DNA from: an uncultured beta proteobacterium | GTDB taxonomy: Bacteria > Pseudomonadota > Gammaproteobacteria > Burkholderiales > Burkholderiaceae_A | Direction of reading: 5' to 3' | Assembly: GCA_902625535.1 (NCBI GenBank) | Contig: CACOBT010000004.1 | Span: 1-64,000 of the forward strand | Length of the DNA: 64,000 nt | In this document: piece after piece, positions 23,822 through 34,665 of the stretch | Numbering within the stretch: position 1 is the stretch's first letter | Layout of the letters: each line of letters opens with the position of its first letter | Position numbers and translations under genes: made by a program | The notes under the pieces: generated by a model | The model's database searches: none | The model's input: only the letters and a program-made list of their open reading frames with translations | What the model was told of the DNA's origin: nothing

Positions 23822-24572
23822 AGTTTAACTTCTCTCGTAACACATCATCAGATATGGCTCCCCTTAATCTTTCTCCAGTTGACAGAAAAATAGTTGGCGT
23901 TGCTTGAATGCCTAAATTTCTTCCAATATCTAAAAATTTTTCTAGATTAAATATACACGAACTTGCGTCAATAGCTGTCGGTTCTATTGCCCTTAACATA
24001 AGATCATCCCAGGTTTTTGAAGGTGTTTCCGAACACCACACATTTTTTGAAATCTCAACTGAGCTATCACCCAAAATTGGATAAAGAAAAGTATAAACGC
24101 GAAGATTTTCCATTTTGCTCAAAGATTGGCGAAATTTTCTACAATATCCGCAATTTGGATCTTCAAATACTGCTATTTCCCTAACAACACCTTCCTTAGA
24201 CCTGTTAAATTCGGAGGTAATCGCTTGTTGGAAGGGGAGGTCCTGAAATTTAATCGTTAAGATTTCCCTTTTTCTCGCCTCTGTCAAATTTTTTCCATCA
24301 CTCAACTGTATGAGCTGACCTTCAATGAACATATGAGTTGCTTCTCGGTTCACATAAACGAGTTCGTTGTTTATCCGTACCTCAAAAATATTTTCTAAAT
24401 CAGTTTTCTCAACTGATTTTACTTCATAGCCTTCTCCAAACAAACGGTCAACTGCAATCCGAATTTCCTCTTCTTTCGGTTGCGCATTAGCATCGTTCCC
24501 GACCGCCCACGTGGTACCCAAAAACAAAAACATCATTCCAATAAAAATTTTCACAACAGATAATTTAACCAT
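23802..24572 (-). CDS. dsbC: Thiol:disulfide interchange protein DsbC
   Basis: FEDPNCGYCRKFRQSL active site, secretion signal, TPTIFLSTGERLRGAIS. Confidence 0.9.
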   Translation of the reverse strand: MVKLSVVKIFIGMMFLFLGTTWAVGNDANAQPKEEEIRIAVDRLFGEGYEVKSVEKTDLENIFEVRINNELVYVNREATHMFIEGQLIQLSDGKNLTEARKREILTIKFQDLPFQQAITSEFNRSKEGVVREIAVFEDPNCGYCRKFRQSLSKMENLRVYTFLYPILGDSSVEISKNVWCSETPSKTWDDLMLRAIEPTAIDASSCIFNLEKFLDIGRNLGIQATPTIFLSTGERLRGAISDDVLREKLNFISEEK

Positions 24573-24592
24573 TTTTCGGTTATCCTAAAAAA

Positions 24593-25804
24593 TTACAGAA
24601 TTGAAGAAGCAAACTTAACTATGTAACGCTTAAAAAAATCGGATTGCTGCAGTATACTCATCCCTTTTGTTCTTAAGAACTTAGCTGCATAACCCCCAGT
24701 TGAAAATCCAACTTTTATCGTATCGATCATACTTTGAATGGCTCGCGTTTTTAACAATCTCGCTCTCATATAAGAGCCTAAAATCGCAGAGCTACCAACG
24801 TCAAAAGGGCGATCAACCTGCATTTCCTTTTCAAATTCGTTAACCAACGTCAAAATATCAAATAACCCAATGTTTAGTCCGAGGCCGGCGAGAGGGTGAA
24901 CGGTATGAGCAGAGTCACCCAACAAAACAATCCTCCTACTGACAAGTTTGTCTACTGTCATCATCGAAAGAGGAGTGGATACCATCTCAGAGTTAATTTC
25001 GATTTGCGCCATAATTGAAGTCCCGAGAATACGGGAAAGTTCGGCCCTTAACCTAGATTTACCCTCCCTCATAAGGCGTTCTGCGCGTAATTGGTTTTGT
25101 GACCAGACCATCGAGACACTGTTTTTTGAGGTGGGAAGAAGTGCTATAACCTCATCTCCGCTAAACCATTGTCTTGCGATATTCGGTTGAAGAGCAGAAC
25201 TAAAGTTTGCTAACACAGCTTTTTGACAATAGTTTTTTATTCCCCAAGGGATTTTTAAGATATGCCTGCTGACAGAGCTGGCGCCATCCGCAACGACCAA
25301 CAAATTAGCTTGTATTTTTCTAATACTTTTTTTGCCGCCGGTTAACACTCTCACTCTACACTGGCCATTTGCTGTGTAGCCAATATCGTCAATCGACCCA
25401 TCTATCGAATGAAAAGTTTTTAGTGATTGAGTTGCACCAACCAATAAGCGATATAGGTTATCGTGATAAACTATTTTCGAGAGATACCCATGAGGACTCA
25501 GATCAGAACTTAGTTTCAAACACGAATCATCTTCGAAGAGATGCATTTCCGAAACATCTTCCGAAATCTTGAAAAATTCTTCTTTTAGCCCGCAACGCTC
25601 AAATAATTTGATATTCGATGGCGAGATTGCGTAGGAAATATTTTTTCTCGCTGTATCCTTTTTAACACTCTTACCAAAACCACGAGCTACTAGCAAAACC
25701 TTCAAACCTAACTTACTAAATATCACAGCCCCGGCCAAAGCCGGAACTCCTCCACCGGTAATTACGATATCGAAACTATCATTTTCAAATTTTATCACTC
25801 CCAC
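24593..25804 (-). CDS. UbiH/UbiF-family FAD-dependent ubiquinone biosynthesis hydroxylase
   Basis: IVITGGGVPALAGAVIFSKLGLKVLL and RRIVLLGDSAHTVHPLAGLGLNIGLFD motifs. Confidence 0.88.
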   Translation of the reverse strand: MGVIKFENDSFDIVITGGGVPALAGAVIFSKLGLKVLLVARGFGKSVKKDTARKNISYAISPSNIKLFERCGLKEEFFKISEDVSEMHLFEDDSCLKLSSDLSPHGYLSKIVYHDNLYRLLVGATQSLKTFHSIDGSIDDIGYTANGQCRVRVLTGGKKSIRKIQANLLVVADGASSVSRHILKIPWGIKNYCQKAVLANFSSALQPNIARQWFSGDEVIALLPTSKNSVSMVWSQNQLRAERLMREGKSRLRAELSRILGTSIMAQIEINSEMVSTPLSMMTVDKLVSRRIVLLGDSAHTVHPLAGLGLNIGLFDILTLVNEFEKEMQVDRPFDVGSSAILGSYMRARLLKTRAIQSMIDTIKVGFSTGGYAAKFLRTKGMSILQQSDFFKRYIVKFASSIL

Positions 25805-27102
25805 TATTTACCTCTGATCTCCGTAAGCCCAATATCTTTTCTGTAATGTTTTCCCTCGAATTTTATTTGCTTAATTTTGTCTAAAAGCTTATGTCTAAGT
25901 AAATCTTTATTTTCGCCGATGCCAGAAACTGCCATAACTCTTCCGCCATTAGTTACAAGTTTGCCGTCTAAAATTTCTGTCCCGCTATGAAAAATTTTTA
26001 TATTTGGATCCGTTTCAATTTCATCATCAACCTCAATAGGGTCTCCCGTCCTCACGTCATCAGGATAACCGTCGGCTGAGGCAACTAAACACAGTCCAGC
26101 TTTCTGATGCCAAAAATTTGATGGGACCTCTGAAAGGTTAAAACCATCTTCCCTAGAAACATTATCTAACAACGGTAACAAATCTCCTTTCATCAGCAAC
26201 ATAAGTAATTGAGTTTCAGGATCACCCAAACGGCAGTTAAATTCAAGAACTCTAACTTCTCCTCCAGGGCTTACCATCAAACCACAATACAAAAAGCCTT
26301 TGTAAACATGGCCTCTATTTTCGATGCCACGCAGAACAGGTCGGACAATTTCATCTTCTAATTTCGATAACAGGTTGTTGTCTAGCGATGGTAAAGGAAA
26401 ATGGACTCCCATTCCCCCTGTATTCGGACCCAAACCAGAATCTCGCAGATTCTTGTAATCCTGACAAACGGGAAACTTCACAATGTTACGGCCATCCGTA
26501 AGAATAATAAAGCTGACTTCAAATCCTGGCATAAACTCCTCGATAACAACTCTCATGCCGGCATTTCCCAATTTTTTTTCTTTCATTAGGAACTGTAATG
26601 CCTTAAGAGCATCACTTTGGTTCTTTGCTACAAAAACACCTTTACCTCCTGCCAATCCGTCAGCTTTTATGACAATTGGAAATCGACCAGCTTTCAAGTA
26701 GTCAACGGCTTTTTCATAATTGTCAAAAACTTCAAAATCAGCAGTCTCTATTCCATTGTCCCGCATGAACCTTTTTGAAAATATCTTAGAACCTTCCAAT
26801 GCTGCGACCTGTTTTGTCGGTCCTACAACTGGAAAACCTTTCTCCTGGAGATAATCCACCAGGCCATCTACTAGAAATAGTTCTGGGCCAATAATCGTTA
26901 AGTCTATTTTGTTTTCTTGAACGAGTTTCCCTATGTGCTCTTTTGAAACAGGTTCGAAAGATGGGATTCTAGTCAATCGACTTTCTAAATCAATCCCGCC
27001 GTTTCCTGGAAACACGAAAACTTTAGATACGGTTTTAGAATGGGATATCTTCCACGCGATAGCATGTTCTCTGCCCCCTGACCCAACTACTAATACCCTC
27101 AA
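25804..27102 (-). CDS. purD: Phosphoribosylamine--glycine ligase
   Basis: VLVVGSGGREHAIAWK, VIKADGLAGGKGV, NCRLGDPETQ. Confidence 0.97.
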   Translation of the reverse strand: MRVLVVGSGGREHAIAWKISHSKTVSKVFVFPGNGGIDLESRLTRIPSFEPVSKEHIGKLVQENKIDLTIIGPELFLVDGLVDYLQEKGFPVVGPTKQVAALEGSKIFSKRFMRDNGIETADFEVFDNYEKAVDYLKAGRFPIVIKADGLAGGKGVFVAKNQSDALKALQFLMKEKKLGNAGMRVVIEEFMPGFEVSFIILTDGRNIVKFPVCQDYKNLRDSGLGPNTGGMGVHFPLPSLDNNLLSKLEDEIVRPVLRGIENRGHVYKGFLYCGLMVSPGGEVRVLEFNCRLGDPETQLLMLLMKGDLLPLLDNVSREDGFNLSEVPSNFWHQKAGLCLVASADGYPDDVRTGDPIEVDDEIETDPNIKIFHSGTEILDGKLVTNGGRVMAVSGIGENKDLLRHKLLDKIKQIKFEGKHYRKDIGLTEIRGK

Positions 27103-27115
27103 ATTATCCTCCTAA

Positions 27116-27838
27116 CTATATCTCAGCGTTTGTAAAAACATTTTGAACATCGTCTAATGATTCTAAGGCATTCTTAAGTTTTCGAATCTTTAACGAATCA
27201 TCATCTGAAACCGTAATTTCCGATTTGGCTAACATAATAACTTCAGCAAACTCGATTTTGTAGCCATTAATCAAAAGACTCTCCTTGATTTCTGCATACG
27301 CATCTGCATCCCCAATAAGTTCAATACCTTTATCTTGCAGAGGAACTACTTCAGAAACGCCCTTATCAATGAGAAGTTCCAACAGGTCCTCTTCCTTTTC
27401 CTTCGATTCATTTAAGAAAAACTGACAGCAATGATCAAACAAGTATGCAACCGATCCTTCTGTTCCAAGATTACCCTTGTTCTTAGTAAAAGCATGCCTA
27501 ATTTCCGCAACTGTTCGGGAACGGTTGTCTGTCAAACAATCTATCAAAAATGCTACTCCACCAGCGCCATATCCCTCGTATCGTATTTCTTCATAAGTCA
27601 CCCCCTGTAACAGCCCGCACCCTCTGTTAATTGCGTCCTTGACTTTGTCTTTAGGTAAATTAGCCTCCTTAGCCTTTTCCACCGCGAGCCTTAACCTTGG
27701 ATTCGTTGTAATATCTTCCCCACCTAATTTGGCGGCTATCGTTATTTCCTTTATCAGCTTTCCGAAAGCTTTTCCTTTTCTCTCATCTTGACGACTTTTC
27801 CGATGCTGTATATTTGCCCATTTTGAGTGACCTGCCAT
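27116..27838 (-). CDS. yebC: YebC/PmpR family regulatory/translation protein
   Basis: MAGHSKWANIQHRKSRQDERKGKAFGKLIKEI. Confidence 0.96.
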   Translation of the reverse strand: MAGHSKWANIQHRKSRQDERKGKAFGKLIKEITIAAKLGGEDITTNPRLRLAVEKAKEANLPKDKVKDAINRGCGLLQGVTYEEIRYEGYGAGGVAFLIDCLTDNRSRTVAEIRHAFTKNKGNLGTEGSVAYLFDHCCQFFLNESKEKEEDLLELLIDKGVSEVVPLQDKGIELIGDADAYAEIKESLLINGYKIEFAEVIMLAKSEITVSDDDSLKIRKLKNALESLDDVQNVFTNAEI

Positions 27839-27951
27839 AAATTTACGCCCTTTAATTACAAAAAATGTCGAAACAATTTAGAATACATAGGTTACTTTAT
27901 TATCTGTCCGTTATAAAATTTTTGGAAAATTTAGTAAAAAAGGAGACAACG

Positions 27952-28923
27952 TTGGAGCTTCGCGCCGAAATCGACAAAACTGGTTCGCCAGACAATATAA
28001 AACTCAGACCCTTCACTTTAGAATCTCCAGGGCCAGGCGAGGTAGTGGTTCGTCATAAGGCAATAGGGGTAAATTATACAGATGTATACTATCGCAATGG
28101 CATTTACCCGCAAGCAAGCTTACCTGGCAAGCTCGGGCATGAAGCCGCCGGCTTTGTTGAGGCCGTAGGGAAGGGAGTAACTAACGTTAGAGAAGGGGAC
28201 CGAGTTGGTTATGTAATAGCGTCCCCTGGCTCGTATAGCACAGCTAGATTAATTCCTGCTGAAATTTTGCTCAAATTGCCCACCGAACTAGAATTCGAAA
28301 CAGCAGCGGCAATGCTATTGAAGGGAATGACGGTTAGTTATTTGTTCAAACGCGTAGCAAATCTACAACCATTTCATCAGATTCTTTTTCATGCTGCTGC
28401 GGGTGGGACTGGCTTAATAGCAATGCAGTGGGCAAGGATGATGGACATAAAAATTATAGGGACTGTGAGTAGCGAAGAAAAAAAAGAATTAGCCAAAAAC
28501 TATGGTGGATCGACCGTTATTAATTATGCTCGGGATAATTTTGTTGAGGAAATAAGAAATATTACAAAAGGTGAAGGTGTTGACGTAGTTTTCGACTCTA
28601 TTGGCGCAAGCACTTTTTATCAGTCCATTCAAAGCCTAAAAAAATATGGCTTAATGGTGTCTTATGGAAATGCATCTGGGAAAGTTTCCGCTTTTGATCT
28701 CGGCCTTTTAAGTGGGCATTTATTTATTACGAGACCAACTCTGTGGTCATATATCGCTACTAGAAAGGAGCTAGAAGTAACTTATGGGGAACTCCTGCAG
28801 CTAGTGCTATTGAATAAAATAAGAATTCCTATTTACCAAAAAAAATCTTTGCAGGATGTAATTACACTTCACAAACTGCTGGAAGAAAGAAGAACTATCG
28901 GCTGTTCAATTTTGACAGTCTAA
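27952..28923 (+). CDS. qor: Quinone oxidoreductase (zinc-type alcohol dehydrogenase superfamily)
   Basis: AIGVNYTDVYYRNGIYP, GHEAAGFVEAVGKGV, LFHAAAGGTGLIAMQWA. TTG at 27952 has an upstream AAGGAG; the track start 27865 looks over-extended. Confidence 0.88.
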   Translation: MELRAEIDKTGSPDNIKLRPFTLESPGPGEVVVRHKAIGVNYTDVYYRNGIYPQASLPGKLGHEAAGFVEAVGKGVTNVREGDRVGYVIASPGSYSTARLIPAEILLKLPTELEFETAAAMLLKGMTVSYLFKRVANLQPFHQILFHAAAGGTGLIAMQWARMMDIKIIGTVSSEEKKELAKNYGGSTVINYARDNFVEEIRNITKGEGVDVVFDSIGASTFYQSIQSLKKYGLMVSYGNASGKVSAFDLGLLSGHLFITRPTLWSYIATRKELEVTYGELLQLVLLNKIRIPIYQKKSLQDVITLHKLLEERRTIGCSILTV

Positions 28924-28931
28924 GGAGATTA

Positions 28932-29681
28932 GTGTTAGCACGTTTCTGTAGTAACGTCGGCAATTTAGTTGGAGAGCAAGATGCGATTAAGCTCACTAAC
29001 TCCTGGGTGGGAGTTATAGGTTTAGGCGGGGTTGGGTCGTGGTCTGCTAGCGCTCTCGTCAGAAGCGGCGTAAAAAAAATCACTCTGATTGATCCAGACA
29101 TTGTTGTTGAATCGAACATAAACCGACAATGTCATGCAAACTTTAGTAATTTAGGAAAACCGAAAGTCGTCGCAATGGAGGAAATGCTGAGGCAAATTAA
29201 CCCCAGCGTCGAAGTAGTCATATATGAACACGAATTCTGTGAGGCTAACGCCAACGATATACTGAGCTCATCAAGCGTAGACTATTGGATTGATGCATGC
29301 GATTCAGTTAGAGCGAAAGTTTGCTTAGCAGCGCAACTCAGTGGATTTATAGACAAAAGAAAGACTTTTCTCCTCTGTGGTGCAGCTGGGGGCAAAATAA
29401 ATCCATATGAGTTAGTTTGTATGGATCTTGGGGAAACTAAAAATGACGCGCTTCTATCAAAAGTTCGGTACACGTTAAGAAGACACCATGAATTTCCCAG
29501 ATGCAAGGTGATGAATATTAGCTGCATCACATCACCAGAGGTGGGCAATAGGAGTAGAGATTTTAATTCGCGCATTTCTTGCCATGGCTACGGGTCCATC
29601 GTGACACTTACTGCGACTATGGGATTATTGGCAGCATCGGAAGCGATAAAGACGATTATACAAAAAGACGTCCCAACATAA
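28932..29681 (+). CDS. tcdA: tRNA threonylcarbamoyladenosine dehydratase (ThiF/HesA family; TcdA/YgdL)
   Basis: WVGVIGLGGVGSWSASALVRSGVKKITLIDPDIVVESNINRQ; GTG start. Confidence 0.87.
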   Translation: MLARFCSNVGNLVGEQDAIKLTNSWVGVIGLGGVGSWSASALVRSGVKKITLIDPDIVVESNINRQCHANFSNLGKPKVVAMEEMLRQINPSVEVVIYEHEFCEANANDILSSSSVDYWIDACDSVRAKVCLAAQLSGFIDKRKTFLLCGAAGGKINPYELVCMDLGETKNDALLSKVRYTLRRHHEFPRCKVMNISCITSPEVGNRSRDFNSRISCHGYGSIVTLTATMGLLAASEAIKTIIQKDVPT

Positions 29682-29892
29682 TCTCGAAGGAAAGAGTTAC
29701 TAAGACAGACGATATAGGATTTTTTTTACAGCTGGGTTCGAGATAGTTGACCAACATCTTAAGAATAACGTTAAGCTTCGGCCCGATTTATTTTTTTCAA
29801 TAACCTTTAGTTTTATATGAAATCACTTTTTTATTAACAAATCCCACCTTTAATCCAACTACTAAATTTATTCACGTATACTATGTCTATCA

Positions 29893-29968
<76 letters not shown>

Positions 29969-29986
29969 ATAAATCAATAATTATCA

Positions 29987-30511
29987 ATGAAAGAAGTGAA
30001 ACTAAATCTCGGTTGCGGCGACAAGTTGCTTGAAGGGTACATAAACGTAGACCTCGTTGAAGAGCGCAGTGGAGTTAAGCCTGATGTAAATTGTGATCTT
30101 CGAAATTTATCAGTTTTCGAATCAAACTATGCTGACGAAATTCTTTCGGTGCATGTTGTTGAACATTTCTGGAGGTGGGAGGTTGAAGAAATCATTGCCG
30201 AGTGGGTTCGAGTGCTAAAACCGAAAGGAAAGCTCATCCTTGAATGTCCCAATTTAATTTCAGCGTGCGAGGAGTTTTTAAAAAATCCCGAGGCCGGAGC
30301 TTCCCCTAATCAAAAAGGACAAAAAACAATGTGGGTGTTCTACGGGGACCCTAGGTGGCGTGACCCCCTCATGGTACATAGGTGGGGCTACACTCCAAAA
30401 AGTTTGGCCGCCATATTGCACACCTGTGGGCTGACAGAATTGAAACAAGAACCTGCACAGTTCAAACTCAAAGAACCAAGAGATATGCGAATAACCGGAA
30501 TAAAACCTTAA
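29987..30511 (+). CDS. SAM-dependent methyltransferase, class I (substrate unknown)
   Basis: VKLNLGCGDKLLEGYINVDL motif I, VEEIIAEWVRVLKPKGKLILECPN. Confidence 0.8.
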   Translation: MKEVKLNLGCGDKLLEGYINVDLVEERSGVKPDVNCDLRNLSVFESNYADEILSVHVVEHFWRWEVEEIIAEWVRVLKPKGKLILECPNLISACEEFLKNPEAGASPNQKGQKTMWVFYGDPRWRDPLMVHRWGYTPKSLAAILHTCGLTELKQEPAQFKLKEPRDMRITGIKP

Positions 30512-30518
30512 TTCGTCT

Positions 30519-32189
30519 TTAAAATAAACCAACTACTTTTCCATCTCCATCAACATCGATTTTCTCTGCACTAGGCACCTTAGGTAGACCGGGCATTGTC
30601 ATTATATCTCCACAAACCATTACAATAAATTCCGCGCCGGCTGCTAAGCGAACCTCACGGATGTTCACAGTATGACCGGATGGAGCCCCCCTAACAGACG
30701 CATCCGTAGAGAAAGAGGATTGAGTCTTGGCAACACAGATTGGATATTTTCCAAAGCCCGCAGCCTCCCAGTCAGAAAGCTGCTGTTTAACCTTTGCCGA
30801 GGCTGTTACATTAGAGGCACCATAAATCTTAGTTGCAACTTTTGTGACTTTTTCCCATAAACTATCAATATCGTCATAGACAAATTTGGGACCAGAACCC
30901 AACTCCACCAGCTTAACTACCTCTTCAGCTAACTTTTCTGCGCCTTCTCCTCCCTTCGCCCAATGTTCAGCTAAAACCACTGAAACACCTAATTTTTTCA
31001 TTCGATTTTCTATCAGCTCAATTTCTTTTTCCGTGTCAAAAGTAAATTTGTTTATCGAAACTACGCAAGGTAGTCCATAGTTTTCTCTAACGTTATAAAC
31101 GTGTCTCTCCAGGTTAACGAGACCCTTTTCTAACGCCTCGCAGTTTTCTGAGTTTAATTCCTTAACATCGACTCCACCATGATATTTTAACGCTCTCACG
31201 GTCGCCACAATAACCGCCGCTTTAGGTTTTAGTCCAGTTTTACGACATTTAATATCTACAAACTTTTCCGCGCCAAGATCGGCTCCGAACCCGGCTTCGG
31301 TTACGACATAATCAGCCAAGCGCAGAGCACTTTTGGTCGCAATAACTGAATTACACCCGTGCGCTATATTCGCAAAAGGGCCGCCGTGAACGAAGGCTGG
31401 GTTATTTTCAAGGGTTTGCACGAGATTCGGCTGTAAAGCATCCTTAAGTAAAACTGTCATCGCCCCGTGAGCATTCAAGTCTTTTGCAGTAATTAACTCT
31501 CCGTCCCGGGTTGAACCAATGACAATTTGGCCCAACCTACTTTTCAAATCGTCGACCGATTCCGCGAGGCAGAAAATGGCCATCACCTCTGATGCAACCA
31601 CGATATCAAATCCGTCCTGCCTGCTATATCCGTTACCTGGACCACCTAGGCCAACCGCAACCTCCCGCAATGCCCGATCATTCATATCTACGACTCTTTT
31701 CCATGTAACCCTTCTAGAATCGATTTGTAAACTATTCCCGTGGTGAATGTGATTATCTATCATCGCTGCCAAAAGATTATTGGCCAACGCAATAGCGGAA
31801 AAATCACCAGTGAAGTGAAGGTTGATATCCTCCATTGGTACGATCTGAGCATACCCACCGCCTGCGGCTCCCCCTTTCACACCAAAAACCGGTCCCAAAG
31901 AAGGCTCTCTTAAACAAATTAATGTTTTTTTTCCTATTCTATTGAGACCATCACCCAATCCAACAGTAGTAGTTGTTTTTCCTTCCCCTGCTGGCGTTGG
32001 GCTAATAGCAGATACCAAAATAAGATTCCCTTCTGGCTTGTCCTGTAAAGTATTCAAAAATTCTAGAGAAATCTTGGCTTTATCGTGACCGTAGGGCACT
32101 AAAAAATTTTCCGAAATATCGATCTTCGATGCGATTCTCGTAATTTTTTCCACCTTAGCTTTTTGCGCAATCTCTATATCACTTGCCAT
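30519..32189 (-). CDS. ftfL: Formate--tetrahydrofolate ligase
   Basis: [73 protein letters not shown]. Confidence 0.97.
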   Translation of the reverse strand: MASDIEIAQKAKVEKITRIASKIDISENFLVPYGHDKAKISLEFLNTLQDKPEGNLILVSAISPTPAGEGKTTTTVGLGDGLNRIGKKTLICLREPSLGPVFGVKGGAAGGGYAQIVPMEDINLHFTGDFSAIALANNLLAAMIDNHIHHGNSLQIDSRRVTWKRVVDMNDRALREVAVGLGGPGNGYSRQDGFDIVVASEVMAIFCLAESVDDLKSRLGQIVIGSTRDGELITAKDLNAHGAMTVLLKDALQPNLVQTLENNPAFVHGGPFANIAHGCNSVIATKSALRLADYVVTEAGFGADLGAEKFVDIKCRKTGLKPKAAVIVATVRALKYHGGVDVKELNSENCEALEKGLVNLERHVYNVRENYGLPCVVSINKFTFDTEKEIELIENRMKKLGVSVVLAEHWAKGGEGAEKLAEEVVKLVELGSGPKFVYDDIDSLWEKVTKVATKIYGASNVTASAKVKQQLSDWEAAGFGKYPICVAKTQSSFSTDASVRGAPSGHTVNIREVRLAAGAEFIVMVCGDIMTMPGLPKVPSAEKIDVDGDGKVVGLF

Positions 32190-32213
32190 TGACCAATTCC
32201 CCCAACAATTAAA

Positions 32214-32843
32214 TTACGATTTAAGAATAATTTTCGCTACATAATTAAAGGTTTCGCGCTCCTCTCTCTCAACTATCTTCGATAACTCACGAATTTCTTC
32301 GATTTTTTTGTCAGCAAAAACCTTATCTTTAAGTCCAGAAGCGTTCACATAAACGTTCAACTCTGCGCTTTTGAATGCTGCTCTAGCAGCCAAAACCGCT
32401 ACGCCGGCATCCGATATAATATTTACATTACCTATTTCTGCGATTTTCCTGCACAAGGGGATAACTTTACTTGCCAACGTTGCACATTCAAGTGGAGCAT
32501 CCATAGCAACTTTTAATGCGTCTTGTATCTTTAAGCTTCTCTCAAGCTTTTGAGCATCGTTGCTTTTCGGTAGACCATAGGCTTCCATAACACTATCAAA
32601 AGCCTCAACATCTTTTTTAATAGCTCGGTAGAGCTCGGTTCTCAGCTGTTCCGAATTACTAAGGACACTCAAAACCTCTTTTTCGACACTCTCGTATTTT
32701 TTTTTTCCTTTGGTAAGGTTTCCAACCATACTGACTAAAGCAGCTCCCATTGCTCCCATTAAAGCCGCAGCGCTACCTCCACCAGGCGTAGCTGAGGAGG
32801 AACTGAGTTCATCTAAGAAAATAGAAACTGATTTTTCAACCAT
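32214..32843 (-). CDS. fchA: Methenyltetrahydrofolate cyclohydrolase (FchA-type)
   Basis: FLDELSSSSATPGGGSAAALMGAMGAALVSMVGNLT; adjacent to mtdA. Confidence 0.92.
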   Translation of the reverse strand: MVEKSVSIFLDELSSSSATPGGGSAAALMGAMGAALVSMVGNLTKGKKKYESVEKEVLSVLSNSEQLRTELYRAIKKDVEAFDSVMEAYGLPKSNDAQKLERSLKIQDALKVAMDAPLECATLASKVIPLCRKIAEIGNVNIISDAGVAVLAARAAFKSAELNVYVNASGLKDKVFADKKIEEIRELSKIVEREERETFNYVAKIILKS

Positions 32844-33704
32844 TCATAACATCTCTTTTGCTATTCTGTATATCTCTTCTGCATCGAAAATCCCATCATT
32901 TGAACGAAACAATCGAGATACACATTCCCTATGAACGCTAATTTTTAGACCACCAAAACCTATCGCTCCGAAAGCTTTTTTGCCGTGTCTTTCCTTCGCC
33001 TTATCGTTGAGCTCAACCCCCTCAATGCCCAGAGGGGGCATTGCGTTAGCATCGCAAACAACTTCTATAGACTTACTTTGTACCCAATCTTTTTCATTTA
33101 ACAAGACGACTCCACTGGCACCGGTAGCCATAACGATTGATGCCCCAGAAATGGATTCTTTCCGTTCCTCTATAGTTTCTCCAGGCAACGCTTTAACGCT
33201 CGTTTTGAATCTATCATTTATTTCAGTCGCAATTTGCTCGGCCCTCTGAAAGTTTCTAGAAGTGATAAAAACATCTGCTGTTTCTGATGATAAAAGTGCC
33301 GCAGCTCGTTGTCCAACCGGCCCGGTACCGCCGAGAATTACTGCCTTTTTTCCAGATACATCACAAGCACTAACAATATTAGCTACAGCTGCTGCTGCCG
33401 TGGTATTCGAACCATTTGAATCAAACATAACAGAAACTCGGAAGTTGGAAAAAAAGCGCTTCTGGACGGCATCAAAAACTGCTTGTCCTTCCCTTAGAGA
33501 ACTACCACCCACAAAAATAGCAGTGCATTGTTTTTCCTTAGGTGCTCTTGTGTAAATGCACCCATCAACCATCGCAAGCACATTTTGAGGATTTACACTG
33601 CCGATCCCTGTAACGTGATCAGCCCCTCCATCATAGCCTACCACGTTGTCAAAAACACTAGCCGTCTCATCCGTATCGAATTGATACAAAAGTTTCTTGG
33701 CCAT
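32844..33704 (-). CDS. mtdA: NADP-dependent methylene-H4MPT / methylene-H4F dehydrogenase MtdA
   Basis: KKLLYQFDTDETASVFDNVVGYDGGADHVTGIGSV; AVILGGTGPVGQRAAALL. Confidence 0.93.
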   Translation of the reverse strand: MAKKLLYQFDTDETASVFDNVVGYDGGADHVTGIGSVNPQNVLAMVDGCIYTRAPKEKQCTAIFVGGSSLREGQAVFDAVQKRFFSNFRVSVMFDSNGSNTTAAAAVANIVSACDVSGKKAVILGGTGPVGQRAAALLSSETADVFITSRNFQRAEQIATEINDRFKTSVKALPGETIEERKESISGASIVMATGASGVVLLNEKDWVQSKSIEVVCDANAMPPLGIEGVELNDKAKERHGKKAFGAIGFGGLKISVHRECVSRLFRSNDGIFDAEEIYRIAKEML

Positions 33705-33705
33705 T

Positions 33706-34659
33706 TTAGACTACCAAATGTTGTGGTTTACCTTGAATAAACAGGTCGACATTATCGATCAACTGATCAGCAAGAAATTGCTGTGCCTCGTCCGAGGCCC
33801 AGGCAACATGAGGAGTTAGAATAAAGTTCGGTAGTTTCAAATCAAGTAATGGGTTACCTTCCTTTGGTGGTTCTTTCGTTAAAACATCAAATCCAGCACC
33901 TCCAATCATGCCTTCCATAAGGGCAACGACTAAGTCCTCTTCGTTCACCAATCCGCCCCTCGCAGTATTTATTAAAATAGCATCGTTTTTCATAATTTTG
34001 AATTGCTCCATCCCAATAAAATTGCGTGAGGAGTCGGTTAAAGGACAATGCAATGAAATTATGTCCGATTTTTTTAAGACTTCTTCTGCATTAGTGAAAT
34101 CAACACCATCGGCTTTCGGTGGCGGATGGTCGGCAAATAGAACATTCATTCCAAAGCCTTTGGCAATTCTAGCGGTCCCCTGACCCAAAACGCCTTCCCC
34201 AAAAATACCAATCGTTCTGTCTCTCAAATCGCTTATCCGATGATCAAAAAAACAAAACTGATCATGATTCTGCCATCGTCCAGCCAATACATCGTCACGA
34301 TAAGCGGCTAAATTTCTCTTTAGCGCGAGTATTAGCGCAAACGTATGCTCCGGAACTGTGTTAACGGCATAATTCCGTATATTTGCGACTGAAATCATTT
34401 TTTCCTTGCACGCGCTTAAATCAATCACATCGTAACCGGTAGCTGCGACGGCAATCAATTTGAGAGCGGGCAACTGCTCTAAGGATTCTTTCCTAATTGG
34501 GACTTTGTTTGTTATTGCAATTGTCGCGCCAGCCAGCCTAGCCACCACCTGATCGGGAAGCGTTTGCTCAAATTCCTCCCAGTCGTGCGCGAAAGAAGGT
34601 TTCCTAACCTTGGCGTTTAGAGATTGTCTATCTAAAAAAACAACTTTTTCCATCGTCAC
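33706..34659 (-). CDS. hprA: Hydroxypyruvate reductase / D-2-hydroxyacid dehydrogenase
   Basis: GIFGEGVLGQGTARIAKGFGMNVLFADH; INTARGGLVNEEDLV; flanked by mtdA and sgaA. Confidence 0.9.
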   Translation of the reverse strand: MTMEKVVFLDRQSLNAKVRKPSFAHDWEEFEQTLPDQVVARLAGATIAITNKVPIRKESLEQLPALKLIAVAATGYDVIDLSACKEKMISVANIRNYAVNTVPEHTFALILALKRNLAAYRDDVLAGRWQNHDQFCFFDHRISDLRDRTIGIFGEGVLGQGTARIAKGFGMNVLFADHPPPKADGVDFTNAEEVLKKSDIISLHCPLTDSSRNFIGMEQFKIMKNDAILINTARGGLVNEEDLVVALMEGMIGGAGFDVLTKEPPKEGNPLLDLKLPNFILTPHVAWASDEAQQFLADQLIDNVDLFIQGKPQHLVV

Positions 34660-34665
34660 CTTCTT